From: Closterium sp. Naga37s-1
Taxonomy: Eukaryota > Streptophyta > Zygnematophyceae > Desmidiales > Closteriaceae
Direction: 5' to 3'
Length of the DNA: 64,000 nucleotides
Assembly: GCA_947471745.1 (NCBI GenBank)
Contig: CANJKZ010000400.1
Span: 310,001 to 374,000, forward strand
Below are positions 43,122-53,086 of the stretch, piece after piece. Position numbers and translations under genes: made by a program. Position 1 is the stretch's first letter, and every line of letters starts with the position of its first letter. A model generated the notes under the pieces. The model saw nothing but the letters and a program-made list of their open reading frames with translations, was not told the DNA's origin and made no database searches.

Positions 43122-43178
43122 CCTCGTTGTTGGTTTTATGTATGCTTCATCTATGCATTTGGATATGCTGGCGGCTTT

Positions 43179-43615
43179 TGTTACGAATAGTAATTAAGGA
43201 AGCATTAATGCGCACTCCTTACCGCAGAAATCGAAGCACGCACTACCGAGACTGAAGACGAAAGGGCGGAAATAACGCGAAGGGTCGTACGGTTACAAAA
43301 GAATCTGGACCGTCGGGCAGACAGCATCAGCCAGCAGCAGTGGCAAGGATTCTGACCTCTTAGTTCGTAACCGTCTGGAGTCGCACGGTTGAGTTTCGCT
43401 ACAATAAGGGAATGTACCCCTTAGAGTACATGGCTAGCCTACGTCGATTCGAATTCCCTTGTACTCTTATTTATATTCCTGTACTTGCATGTTTTTATCA
43501 TCTCAAGCATTTTACATCCACTCTGCTATTATGGTCAAGGGCCCACCACGACTACTCAGACGTGTGCGAACCTTCCTGAGGTGATCCTAGGGACGATCAA
43601 TATGTGATCGCAACA
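43179..43615 (+). repeat. 5' LTR of copia element V
   Basis: 437 bp with TGTT...AACA ends. The 3' half (from about 43403) closely matches 61344-61549, including TACCCCTTAGAGTACATGG and AAGGGCCCACCACGACTACT. Confidence 0.88.
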
Positions 43616-43634
43616 TGGTATGAGAGCGACTCGG
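43616..43634 (+). other. Primer-binding site of element V
   Basis: TGGTATGAGAGCGACTCGG directly follows the LTR. It resembles but does not equal the initiator tRNA-Met complement. Confidence 0.7.
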
Positions 43635-43639
43635 GAATC

Positions 43640-46600
43640 CTTCGCAATGCCACCTCCGAAATCTTCGACGAACGGAAAGTGGCTTCCGGCACACGCTCGC
43701 GTGTGAGAATGGCCGGAGGATCTAGAGGTCAGACGAATTTGACGGCTGAAGCGCAGCCCAACCCGGCTGCGAAAAGCGAGGAAACGACGATGATTGGAAC
43801 TGCCGTCCACGCACAACTACTTCAGCGACTCACCAGCTTGGAGCAAGGACTCCAAACATTGCGGAATGGCGACGCGGAACTTCTTCCCAACCCTCTCAAC
43901 CGGCCTCAAACGACCACAATACGGCCCCGCACACCTTCTCCCTCAACACAAATGGCTCAACCCCCAAAACTCCCCGTCCCAGCGAAGAAGCAATTCTCTC
44001 TGCGCAATCAAGGTATTTGAGCATATAAAAATAAAGACAAGTGTGTGCTTTGACGGCAGAGACTTCTATACGTGGAGCTTCGAGCTGGAGCTGCTGCTGC
44101 AAAACGCGCAAATATTCCATTATTTCGACGGGAGCTACTTGGGACCCGCTGAAGACACTGCTGACGCCCGGGCGCAATACTACAATGAGTCATTGATGGC
44201 GTACGGCGTCCTCCTGCGGAATATGTCGCCGGCGGAGCAGTTGAGCATTCGTTCCTACAAAACGACCTCTGCTCCAGCCCTCGACACTTGGCGCCACCTG
44301 AATGGCGTGTACCAACCGAAAGATTCGGTTTCATCGAGCCGCCTGCTCCAACAGTTACTGGAAACTAAGATGGCCCCAGGGCAGAAGGCCAACTGCTACA
44401 TCAACCGCTGTCGGAGCTTACGCGATCAAATCGCGAAATTGGGAAGCACAATCTCTAAGGAGATTTTCGTTAACATCGTGCTTCAAGGGCTCGGCCCAGA
44501 GTAGCGGCCCTGTAAGGCGCTTCTCCGACAGTAGGGGGTCATCTCGGAGGCCGCTCTATGCACCGCCCTTCTCGTCGAACAAAGGGATATGGATCAGCAG
44601 CGACCAGCGCTGCGACGAGACCGGGAACGCCTCGCTTTCTACGCCGACAACACAGAAGAGCGGCGGCCGCGGCGCCTTTACTGCAAAATTTGCTGAAATT
44701 TTGGGCATCTGGTAGATCGATGTAAATTCCGATCTCGCCCTCGCCAGACCAATCCGAGCAACTGGTCCGGCCGACAAGACGCACGGAACGACATGCGTCC
44801 AGCCCAGGGGCATCAACCCATCTCGCAACCTGAACCCAACGGTTCAGCATCAGCAGCAGCAGCCACCGACCGCGCCCGTCCGCAACGTCATGGGCAACAT
44901 GACGATGACAAGCGGATCCCGTCCTCCCCGCGTGCGCTTACCGACACCAGAGCCAGCACGCCACCCAATCGGAGCGTTCTCGAACAACAATCCGTTCAGC
45001 ACGCGCCACGACTTCACCGACGACGATGAACAGGACTGGAATCTTCCAGTCCCGCTGCTTGAGAGCCCCCCGCACGTGCCTGATCGATTGGATCGCGCAC
45101 GAGCAATTCCTCAAATTTGAGACACCGCATATCGTTACCCCGCGACTGGCGCTGCTCGCACGTAACGACAACGTATGGGTACCTGGATAGCTGTTGTGGG
45201 CAGCATATGGTGGGCTCTGAGCGTTACATATCCAACGCCATCTCCACCCCCGCCGTGACCTACGTCACAGTGGCGAACAACACGCGTCTGCGTGCAAGCG
45301 CGCAAGGAATCGTGGTGCTCAAGGCCCGAGGGAGCAGGACGCACATCACGCTGAACGAGTTGCTGATCGTGCATAATTCGCGCTTCAATCTCCTCTCGGC
45401 GGCACAACTCATGGATTGTGGAGAGATTGCCACACGCCCACAGCCTCAACAAGCGCGATTGCCGGCCATGGCCTTGCCGCCATCGCCGAAGCAGAGCGGG
45501 AAGCACCGCCTGAAGAGGGACTGTCCAACCTGGAGCTTGAAACCACCACGCGCGTCATCTTCGGAACGGAGGAAAATCCCCTCCCTAGGCCTACATCGCA
45601 ACATCTTCTGGGCAGGCTGCACAGCACTGGCGTCGGCACCTTTGATGCGCACAGAGTCCCGCGACCCTACACGAAGGAGAAATTCCTGGAAATCTACTCT
45701 CACCAGCGCGACTCTACGAAGAAGCTTACGGTGGTGCAAGAAGAGGAACTAGCGCGTCGCGAAGCGGAAGAGCTTCGCCAACGGAGTCTTGCAGAGTCAC
45801 GTGGCACATTCGCCTGGAGCGGATGGGGAGAAGACAAGAGTGCCTCCAATGAACGGGGGTGGGGAAGCGCTGGCGGATGGGGCACGAGCGACACCAGCGG
45901 ATGGGGAGCCGCAACTGGCAGCAACACCGGCGGATGGGGCGCCACATCTGGCGGCGAGACAAGTGGATGGGGCACTTCCGGCGAAGGCTGGGGAGCTTTC
46001 CATGAGGACCAAAGGGGGGAAGAAGAGGAAATCGAGGCAGAACCTCCAGTTGTTCCTCTTGGTCGCCTTCCGCGCCGCACTGCACCCGCACTGCCCCCAC
46101 CTGACATCCAGCCAGGAAGTGACCCCCGGGACACCATCGACTAGGGCAATGAGCCCTCTACTCCGCGACGCATTGTCTACGGGCCTGCCCCCAAGCCGAG
46201 CGAACCAACCTTTTTCCCATGAACTATCCCACGAACCAATATTCCCCTCTCCACAATTCTCGACAGGGAATTTCTTGCGCTGATGCTGATGACGGCGAAC
46301 GAAGAAGAAGAAGTTGAAAAAGCAACAGCGGAACCTGCCCAAGAACCTGACGAGGACCCCGCAGAAGCACACGCGTGCTACATGCGCAACACCGCATTCC
46401 GCGCCGACGATGCCATCTGGCACCAGCGCCTCGGTCACCCATCGCGCGTAACGCTAAAGAGCTGCATCGAGGCCGGCGTGTTTGCGCCTGGCGCACTCCT
46501 GCGCCCTGATAGCACCGAATTGAGAGGCGCAACACATCCGCGCAACTGCACCGTCTGCCCCGAAGCCGCACTAAGCCACCAGCCGTTCCCCCTGTTAGAG

Positions 46601-49200
46601 CCTGGAACCAACCGCTACGCCAAACTAGAGAAGGTGTAGAGTGACTTCCTCAACGTGGGCCACTGCGGAATCAACGACGAGCTGTATACGCTCACCTTCG
46701 TCGACGCAGGAATGCGCTACGCCTGGATCGTAAACATGGAGGCGCGCAGCAGAGCGTACGAAGTGTCCCGCCTCTGGCTAGCACACGCGCAGCGGCAATC
46801 TAGGGAGAAGCTCAAAATCTAGCAATCTGACGGCGCAGCGGAGTTCAGGAGCAAGGAACTGTAGGATTACCTAGTGCAGAAGGGGATTGAGCATCACATC
46901 TCCCTTCCCTACACGCACAAGCAGTAGGGCGTAGCTGAGCGCACGAATCGCACGCTCATGACGAAGGTGCGGGCCCTGATGAAGCAGTCGAAGCTTCCGT
47001 CAACCTACTGGACCCACGCAATGCACCATGCCGTACGAGTACACAACCTGCTATCAACCACCGCCATCACCGGCAACCTGTCCCCGCATGTGAAGTGGAC
47101 GAGACCAAGGGCGACACATCCATGCTCCACGTGTGGGGGTGCATGGTGCAGTACCGCCCGCCAACGTCAACTATCGGGAAATAAGCAAGCCGCGCGCGCT
47201 GGGGAATTCACCTCGGCATCAGCCACGAACACAAGGTGTGGCTCATCCTAGACCTAATGAGCTAGAAGGTAACAAACGCGCGCGATGTTAACTTCTATGA
47301 GCGACTCTTCCTTCGGCAATTCCGCGAAGACGAGCAGGCGAAGGCGAATCGCGTCTACGCCAATGACGGGCACAGCTACGCCTTACCTGAGGACGAAGCT
47401 ACAGCAGCCATTCTGGAGCAGGACACCAGAGGCGAGTTCACAAGAGGCGATCGTCGCGACGAGGACGACGACGACGACGATTCTCCTGGAGAAGGAGCAG
47501 GCGCAGCAGGCGGAGGCGGAAGTGGAAGCGGCAGAGGCGCAGCACCACTAGCACCACCTGAACCGGAAAGCGACGATGTCGATGTGCAGGAGGTCATCCC
47601 GCAGCACCGCCACGACAGCACCATCTCTGGACTCCAACTTATCAGGCTCCACACCGCCACCTCGACGGCGCCACGCTTCATCGAACCAAAGAATCCTCGC
47701 CAAGAACTCACGGGACCACACAGCAAGGAATGGCATGAGGCGATAGATGCGGAAATCAAGGCACTTGAGTCCCGCGATACCTGGGTGCTCGTCGATCAAG
47801 CGGCAATCAAGGGGAGAAGGATTCTCTTTGGGAAATGGGTCTTCCGCGTGAAGACCGCAGTGGGCGACACAATTGAGCGCTTGCCGAGTTCCTCTGCGTA
47901 CTTGGCTGCTGAGAGATGGATGGCTTCTGGTGAGTAAGAAATGTTAAGGCCGAGAAACTGCTTCACGTCATGGTTGCAGATGATGTCAACGTGCCCCGCG
48001 AGATTCTTCTCGAACTGCTCGAGTAGTTCGTTGCTCGATCCTGTGTACAGGAGTTCGTCGACGTAGACTGTAAGCAGGATGTATTCGCTGCGGAAATCGC
48101 GGCGATACATTCCTAGATCGTGAGAAAGCTTCTTGAAGCCAATTTCAAGCAGGATGTTGTGCGGGTACTGCTGCCAGAGCCTTGGCACCTGTTTGATCCC
48201 GTAAAGGGACTTTTGCAGTTGGCATACGCGTGAGTCCCCCTCGCCGTATGTGCGCGGCTGCTCCACGTAGATTACAGCATCTACTAACGCGTAGAGGAAC
48301 GCGTTCTTCACATCGATCTGTCGGAGAAGGAGGTGTCGTGCAGCAGCGATGGCGAGAAGGATTCTGACAGAGGTGTGACGGCTGACCGGCGCAAATGTCT
48401 GGTCGAAGTCGATGCCATGCCTCTGTTCGTAGCCACGTATGACCCACCGCGCCTTGAACACATTGCACCTGCACCACTCTCCACCCCTTACCGCACTCCA
48501 GGACCCAACCACAAGCCTGACAGCAAAGCCCTATCCCCTGCTGGGCTTCAGACATACCAGCAGCAGCTGGGATGCCTACTCTTTGCCTCTGTTACATGCA
48601 GGCCTGATCTCTCCTACATCGCGAGCCAGTTGGCTTAGTACTCCCGCAAACCAACGGCTGAAAATCTCCTAGATCTTCAGCGAGCTCTCCAGTTCTTCAT
48701 CTCCACGTCCAATGTTGGACTCTGTTACTCCACCATCCCAACCGTGTCCTTCAACCTCATCGGGTACGTGGATGCTGATCATGCCGCTGACCCCGACAAT
48801 CGACGGTCCAGGTAAGGCTTCCTTTTCCGCCTCGAGCCCAGCGGTCCCATCTCCTGGAATTCCGAGAAACGGGAGCTAGCTGCCCTGTTGTCGGCGGAAG
48901 CCGAATTCATCACAGCAACAACAGTTGTTCGCGAAGGCCTCTACCTTCAGGAGCTACTGCAGGAGGCAAAAATTCCAGCCTCAACGAACTTTTGCTTGCA
49001 CTGCGACAATCAGAGTTCGATCAGGATTGCGAACAAACCTGGATTCGTCAACCGCACCAAGCACATCGCGCTGCGGTACTTCTCCATCAAGGACGAAGAT
49101 GACAAAGCCAAGGTTGACCTAACCTATTGTCCGACGGGTGACATGGCAGCCGACTTTCTCACGAAGCGACTGTCATGTCAGCAGTACCAGCGCCGCCTCT
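43640..49200 (+). pseudogene. Gag-Pol of element V, heavily decayed and partly inverted
   Basis: Recognisable plus-strand segments in order: Gag (FDGRDFYTWSFELELLLQNA and TWRHLNGVYQPKDS); a protease-like LDSCCGQHM, where the usual glycine is Cys; a repeat rich in GWGAxxG units (45815-46000); a pre-integrase region (IWHQRLGHPS); integrase with FVDAGMRYAWIV, SDGAAEF and GVAERTNRTL, crossed by several stops; RT start (ALESRDTWVLVDQ, FGKWVFRVKT); and RNase H (YVDADHAADPDNRRS, LSAEAEFITATTVVREGLYL, KHIALRYFSIKDEDDKAKVD) ending near 49180. RT between 47881 and 48461 lies on the opposite strand. Not functional. Confidence 0.83.
47881..48461 (-). pseudogene. Inverted RT segment inside element V
   Basis: The minus strand encodes VFKARWVIRGYEQRHGIDFD, IDVKNAFLYALVDAVIYVEQ, SLYGIKQVPRLW, TVYVDELLY and NHDVKQFLGLNISY. 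These are exactly the RT residues missing from the plus-strand copy between TIER at 47880 and the sequence from 48462. Flipping the segment in place restores the copia order. The polymerase motif reads YVDE instead of YVDD. Confidence 0.83.
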
Positions 49201-49259
49201 CCCTGCCCAGGTGGCGGCAGAGACCACTGCTTCGGCGAAACGAAAAACGGGCGCCGTTG

Positions 49260-50060
49260 CACAGTGCCTCCAGCACCAGGACCGACACCTCTAGCACCAA
49301 GACCGACACCTCCAGCACCCCCAGCGCCAGCACCTCCAGCTCCAGGGTGTCCAGCTCAAGTGCCTCCAGCTCCAGCGCCTCCAGCGTCAGCGCCTCCAGC
49401 TCTAGCGCCTCCAGCTCCATTGCCTCCAACTCCAGCTCCTCCAGCTCCAGCGCCTCCAGCGCTAGTGCGTCTAGCTCCAAATTCTCCAACTCCAGCGCCT
49501 CCAGCTCCAGCTCCTCCAGCTCCAGGGTCTCAAGCTCCAGGGTCTCCAGCTCTAGTGCCTCCAGCGCCAGGGTCTCCAGCTCCAGCGCCTCCAACACCAC
49601 CATCCCCGGCAGCTCCAGTTCCACTAGTACGAGCACCTCAAGGACAAGCACCTCCAGCATCTCCAGCTCCAGTGCCTCCAGCGGTAGAGCCTCCAGCTCC
49701 TGCAGCGCCACTCCTAACGCGTGTGCGCTGAGCAAACCACTCGCGCAACTACCGCGGTGAGAGAGGCTCTCGCCGGTGAGACAATCGCGGCAAGGCACCC
49801 GCAGGACCTCCAGCAGACGCAGTACCCCTAGGCTCAGTACCCCCGGACTCTGCACCCTCAGACTCAGCACCCCCAGGCTCTGCACCCTCAAGCTCAGTAC
49901 CCCCAAGCTCCGCACCCTCAGGCTCAGCACCCCCTGACTCCGCACCCTCAGACTCAGAACCCCCAGGCTCCGCACCCTCGGGCTCAGCACCCCCGGGCTC
50001 CGCACTGGCAAGCTCAGCACCCCCAGACGCAGCACCTCCAGACGCAACACCTCCAGACGC
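49260..50060 (-). repeat. Repetitive integrase-RT linker of element VI
   Basis: Tandem short coding units (CTCCAGCGC-type on the plus strand, and pentads like GGAEPE on the Pol strand). It is the longest such tract in the window. Confidence 0.7.
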
Positions 50061-50754
50061 AGCACCTCTAGCAGCACTTGAGTCCACAGCGACCTCGACA
50101 GGGACAACCAGGAGGAGTGGGTTGACCTGAGACACACATGAGGGAGCAGGACCCTGAGGGGGGAGGGGGTCTACCAGAGGGGGACCTGGAGCGAGGAAGA
50201 GCGTCAAGGGGGGGAAGGGGCAGTGCGGTAGGGGAAGAGACGGTAAAAGGGAACCGAATCGTCAAAGGTGACATCCTGAGAGGGGAGGACACGGCGCGAG
50301 GTGGGGTGGTAAAACTGCCAGCCAGGCGCGTCAGGGAGAAAGCCAAGGAAGACACAAGGAATAGCGCGAGAGGAGAGCTTGTCCGCGGAAGTATCGCGAA
50401 CAAAGGCACGAGAGCCCCAGACCCAGAACACCGACGCATCGCCAACCTTCACCGTCCAATGCAGTGTAGGCGAGGTCTCCGGCAAGGAGACACAAGGCCA
50501 AAGGTTGAGCAGATGCACAGCGTATCGGACCGCAAACGGCCCCCGAAAATGGGGAGCATACGCATGTAGTGCGTGTAGTCGTCAACAACAAGCAGGAAGT
50601 AGCGTTCGTGGTCCTATCCACTGACGCGGGCTGGGCCCCACACGTCCATGTGGAGAGTCTGCAGGGGAGCACTCGTCGGGTGAAACGAGGAGGAGTGAGG
50701 AGCGGCGCGCTGCCGCCCCTTGACACAAGGAAGGCAGGGCAGGGCAGGCGAGGG
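49265..50754 (-). pseudogene. Integrase remnant and linker of element VI
   Basis: The minus-strand peptides are HLLNLWPCVSLPETSPTLHW, VGDASVFWVWGSRAFVRDTS, FLGFLPDAPGWQFYHPTSRR and QDVTFDDSVPFYRLFPYRTA, followed by the Gly/Ala/Glu repeats of the linker (49260-49700 and 49810-50060). Most of the integrase core is missing at about 50566, where pre-integrase sequence joins directly to its C-terminal part. Confidence 0.78.
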
Positions 50755-50880
50755 GATCAAAATAATGAACGAGAATGAATGAACTCGCAAAGAGTTGGGT
50801 ACAAGTACTAACCCTAACTGGGTTGTAGCCCTTATGGGCACTACAGCCTACACAAATGTAAGCTATATATAAGTTTGACA
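50755..50880 (-). repeat. 3' LTR of copia element VII
   Basis: 126 bp and degenerate at its outer end (GATCA for TGTCA). The purine tract TATGGGGGTG adjoins on the minus strand. Confidence 0.85.
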
Positions 50881-51100
50881 CACCCCCATAGGCAAAGTGG
50901 GGGAGAACAAGTGGTCACAAGACCAGTCAAGAAAAGCAAAGCAAGCTCAGGGTGGATCACAAAGTCATCACACAGTCCGAGCACAAGCAAATGCCACAAG
51001 GCCGGTTCACGTGCAGAGTTATATCAAGGAGAACAAACAATACAGTGATCATACCCAAGCAAATGTAAGCATGCAGGTATAGATCACAGTACAAGCAAAG

Positions 51101-53086
51101 TCACGCAGTGAGCAAGTGAGGCAAAGTAGGCACAAGGCCTAGCACAGTAGAAAAGCGCTCATGATCACCAGGCGGAAGTCCCTTGGTGAATACATCAGCA
51201 GTGTTGGCCCGAGTGGCCACGTACGCAAGACGAAGCTGGCCACGCTGCTGCAACTCTCGAGCAAAGAAGTATCGCAGAGCGATGTGCTTCGTTCTGTGCT
51301 CCAGTCTGTGCTCCTGACACAATGCAATCATGGCCTTGTTGTCTACGTACACAACTGGAGGCGAACGAGGCTGCTCTCCCAAGTCAATCAGCAGGTAGGT
51401 AAGCCAGCGTAGCTCCTGTGCAGCCATGGCCCCTGCGTAGATCTCAGCCTCACAACTGGAGCTGAGAACCGAAGACGAGCGGGTAGACCGACAGGAAACA
51501 GAGCCAGAGCCAAGGCAGAAGGTGTAACCCTGTGACGACCGCTGCGTAGCTGAGTCGTCAACCCAGGAAGCGTCTGCGTGACCGATGAGGACAACTGGAC
51601 CCCGTCCTCCAAGCACGAGCCCCATGCCCGACGTACTGCACAAGTAACGCAGTACCCTCTTTGCAGCATCCCAGTGCACCTTTCGGTGCCTACCGGGAGC
51701 CACGTAGCAAGCCAGGAGGCTAAGAGGGTACGCGAGGTCAGGTCGTGTGCACGTCATCAGGTACATGAGGCAACCCACAAGCTCTGGGTACGGACCACTC
51801 GGCTCCACGGACTCGTCCGAAGGTGGAGCTGAGAGCGAGTGGCTGGTAGACAGAGGAGTGGGCTGTGGCGAGGAGAACTGGAAGCCGAAGCGCTGAAGGA
51901 CCTGGTGCACCATGTGTGACTGAGTCAGGGTGATGGTGCGCCAAGCTCTGTCCCGGGTGATCTGCAAGCCAAGATAGCTGCGCAGTTCACCCAGGTCAGT
52001 GCAGGTGTGTCTCTTCTGCAGCTCCGACTTCACAAGGGTCAGTGCCTCAGTGTCAGCAGTGGCAAAGACGAGGTCGTTGACGTACACGATGACGTAGAAC
52101 GGCGGCAGCGAGGTGTCGGTGCAGAGAAACAGCGACGGGTCAGCAGAGAAAGGAGCAAACCCAAGAGCCGCAAGTGTAGTCCTCAGCGTGTCGTGCCACT
52201 CGCGAGGCGCCTGGCGGAGACCGTAGACTGGCCGACGGAGGCTCCACTGGGTACCTGCAGGAAACGACCCAGTGAAGTCAGGTGGGCGGCGCAGCCAGAT
52301 CTCCTCATGCATGCTACCCTGCAAGAAAGCTGTGCTGAAGTCCAGAGAGTGCAACTCGTAGTCACGCTGAGTGACGACGTGCAGCAACACTCGCAGAGTA
52401 GTCATCTTTGGGGTGGGGGAGAAGGTCTGGAAGTAGTCAACCCCCTGTCGCTGACTGAAGCCTCGAGCAACGTAACGCGCCTTGAAGGCAGGCGGAGAAC
52501 CCGGCGGCCGCTTCACCCTGAAAATCCACATGCCATCGACTATGTTCGCCCCAGGTGGGGGAACCTCGTCAACGTAGGTGCCTGTGGACTTCCAGGATGC
52601 CATCTCTGCATCCATGGCTGTCTGCCACTGAGAGGAGTAAGGACCCGTAAGCGCCTCTGCATAAGAGCGCGGGGTCGGGATGTCTGGTGCATCCGGGTCT
52701 CCCTCAGGGGCAAGCAGCATGGAAGCGAAACGAGGTACAGCAGCTGCAAGACACTCAAAGTCCTCCTGCCTGTCCTCAAGGACGTCCGTGCCAAGAGCAC
52801 ACTCACCCCCGACGGACGGAGGACTGGCAGACTCAGACTCAGCAACAAGAGAAGTGGCGTAGTCTAGACGAGAGGCAACAGCAAAGTCAAGCAGCTCAGC
52901 AACGAGGGCAGACGCAGTAGCAGACTCAAAGGAAGGGTCAGTGACAGCAGTGGCGAGGAGATGAGAGACCGTGGGACTGGTAGCACAAGTGCGGTGAGAT
53001 TCAGGGTCAGGGACGGCAGGAAGAGAGGACTCAGGGGGAGCAGGCAGAGGAAAACGTAGTGGAATAGAGGAATGACGAAGTGCCAT
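51101..53086 (-). CDS. Uninterrupted RT-RNase H frame of element VII
   Basis: 661 codons without a stop: GGECALGTDVLEDRQEDFE, PDIPTPRSYAEAL, MWIFRVKRPPGSPPAFKARY, STAFLQGSMHEEIWLRRPPD, VYGLRQAPREWHDTLR, YLGLQITRDRAWRTITLTQS, PYPELVGCLMYLMTCTRPDL, HADASWVDDSATQRSSQGYT, SSSCEAEIYAGAMAAQELRW and ANTADVFTKGLPPGD. The polymerase motif at about 52076-52087 reads YVND instead of YVDD, which by RT family knowledge should abolish catalysis. The M at 53086 is only the first in-frame Met; in an intact element this would be part of the polyprotein. Confidence 0.85.
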   Translation of the reverse strand: MALRHSSIPLRFPLPAPPESSLPAVPDPESHRTCATSPTVSHLLATAVTDPSFESATASALVAELLDFAVASRLDYATSLVAESESASPPSVGGECALGTDVLEDRQEDFECLAAAVPRFASMLLAPEGDPDAPDIPTPRSYAEALTGPYSSQWQTAMDAEMASWKSTGTYVDEVPPPGANIVDGMWIFRVKRPPGSPPAFKARYVARGFSQRQGVDYFQTFSPTPKMTTLRVLLHVVTQRDYELHSLDFSTAFLQGSMHEEIWLRRPPDFTGSFPAGTQWSLRRPVYGLRQAPREWHDTLRTTLAALGFAPFSADPSLFLCTDTSLPPFYVIVYVNDLVFATADTEALTLVKSELQKRHTCTDLGELRSYLGLQITRDRAWRTITLTQSHMVHQVLQRFGFQFSSPQPTPLSTSHSLSAPPSDESVEPSGPYPELVGCLMYLMTCTRPDLAYPLSLLACYVAPGRHRKVHWDAAKRVLRYLCSTSGMGLVLGGRGPVVLIGHADASWVDDSATQRSSQGYTFCLGSGSVSCRSTRSSSVLSSSCEAEIYAGAMAAQELRWLTYLLIDLGEQPRSPPVVYVDNKAMIALCQEHRLEHRTKHIALRYFFARELQQRGQLRLAYVATRANTADVFTKGLPPGDHERFSTVLGLVPTLPHLLTA

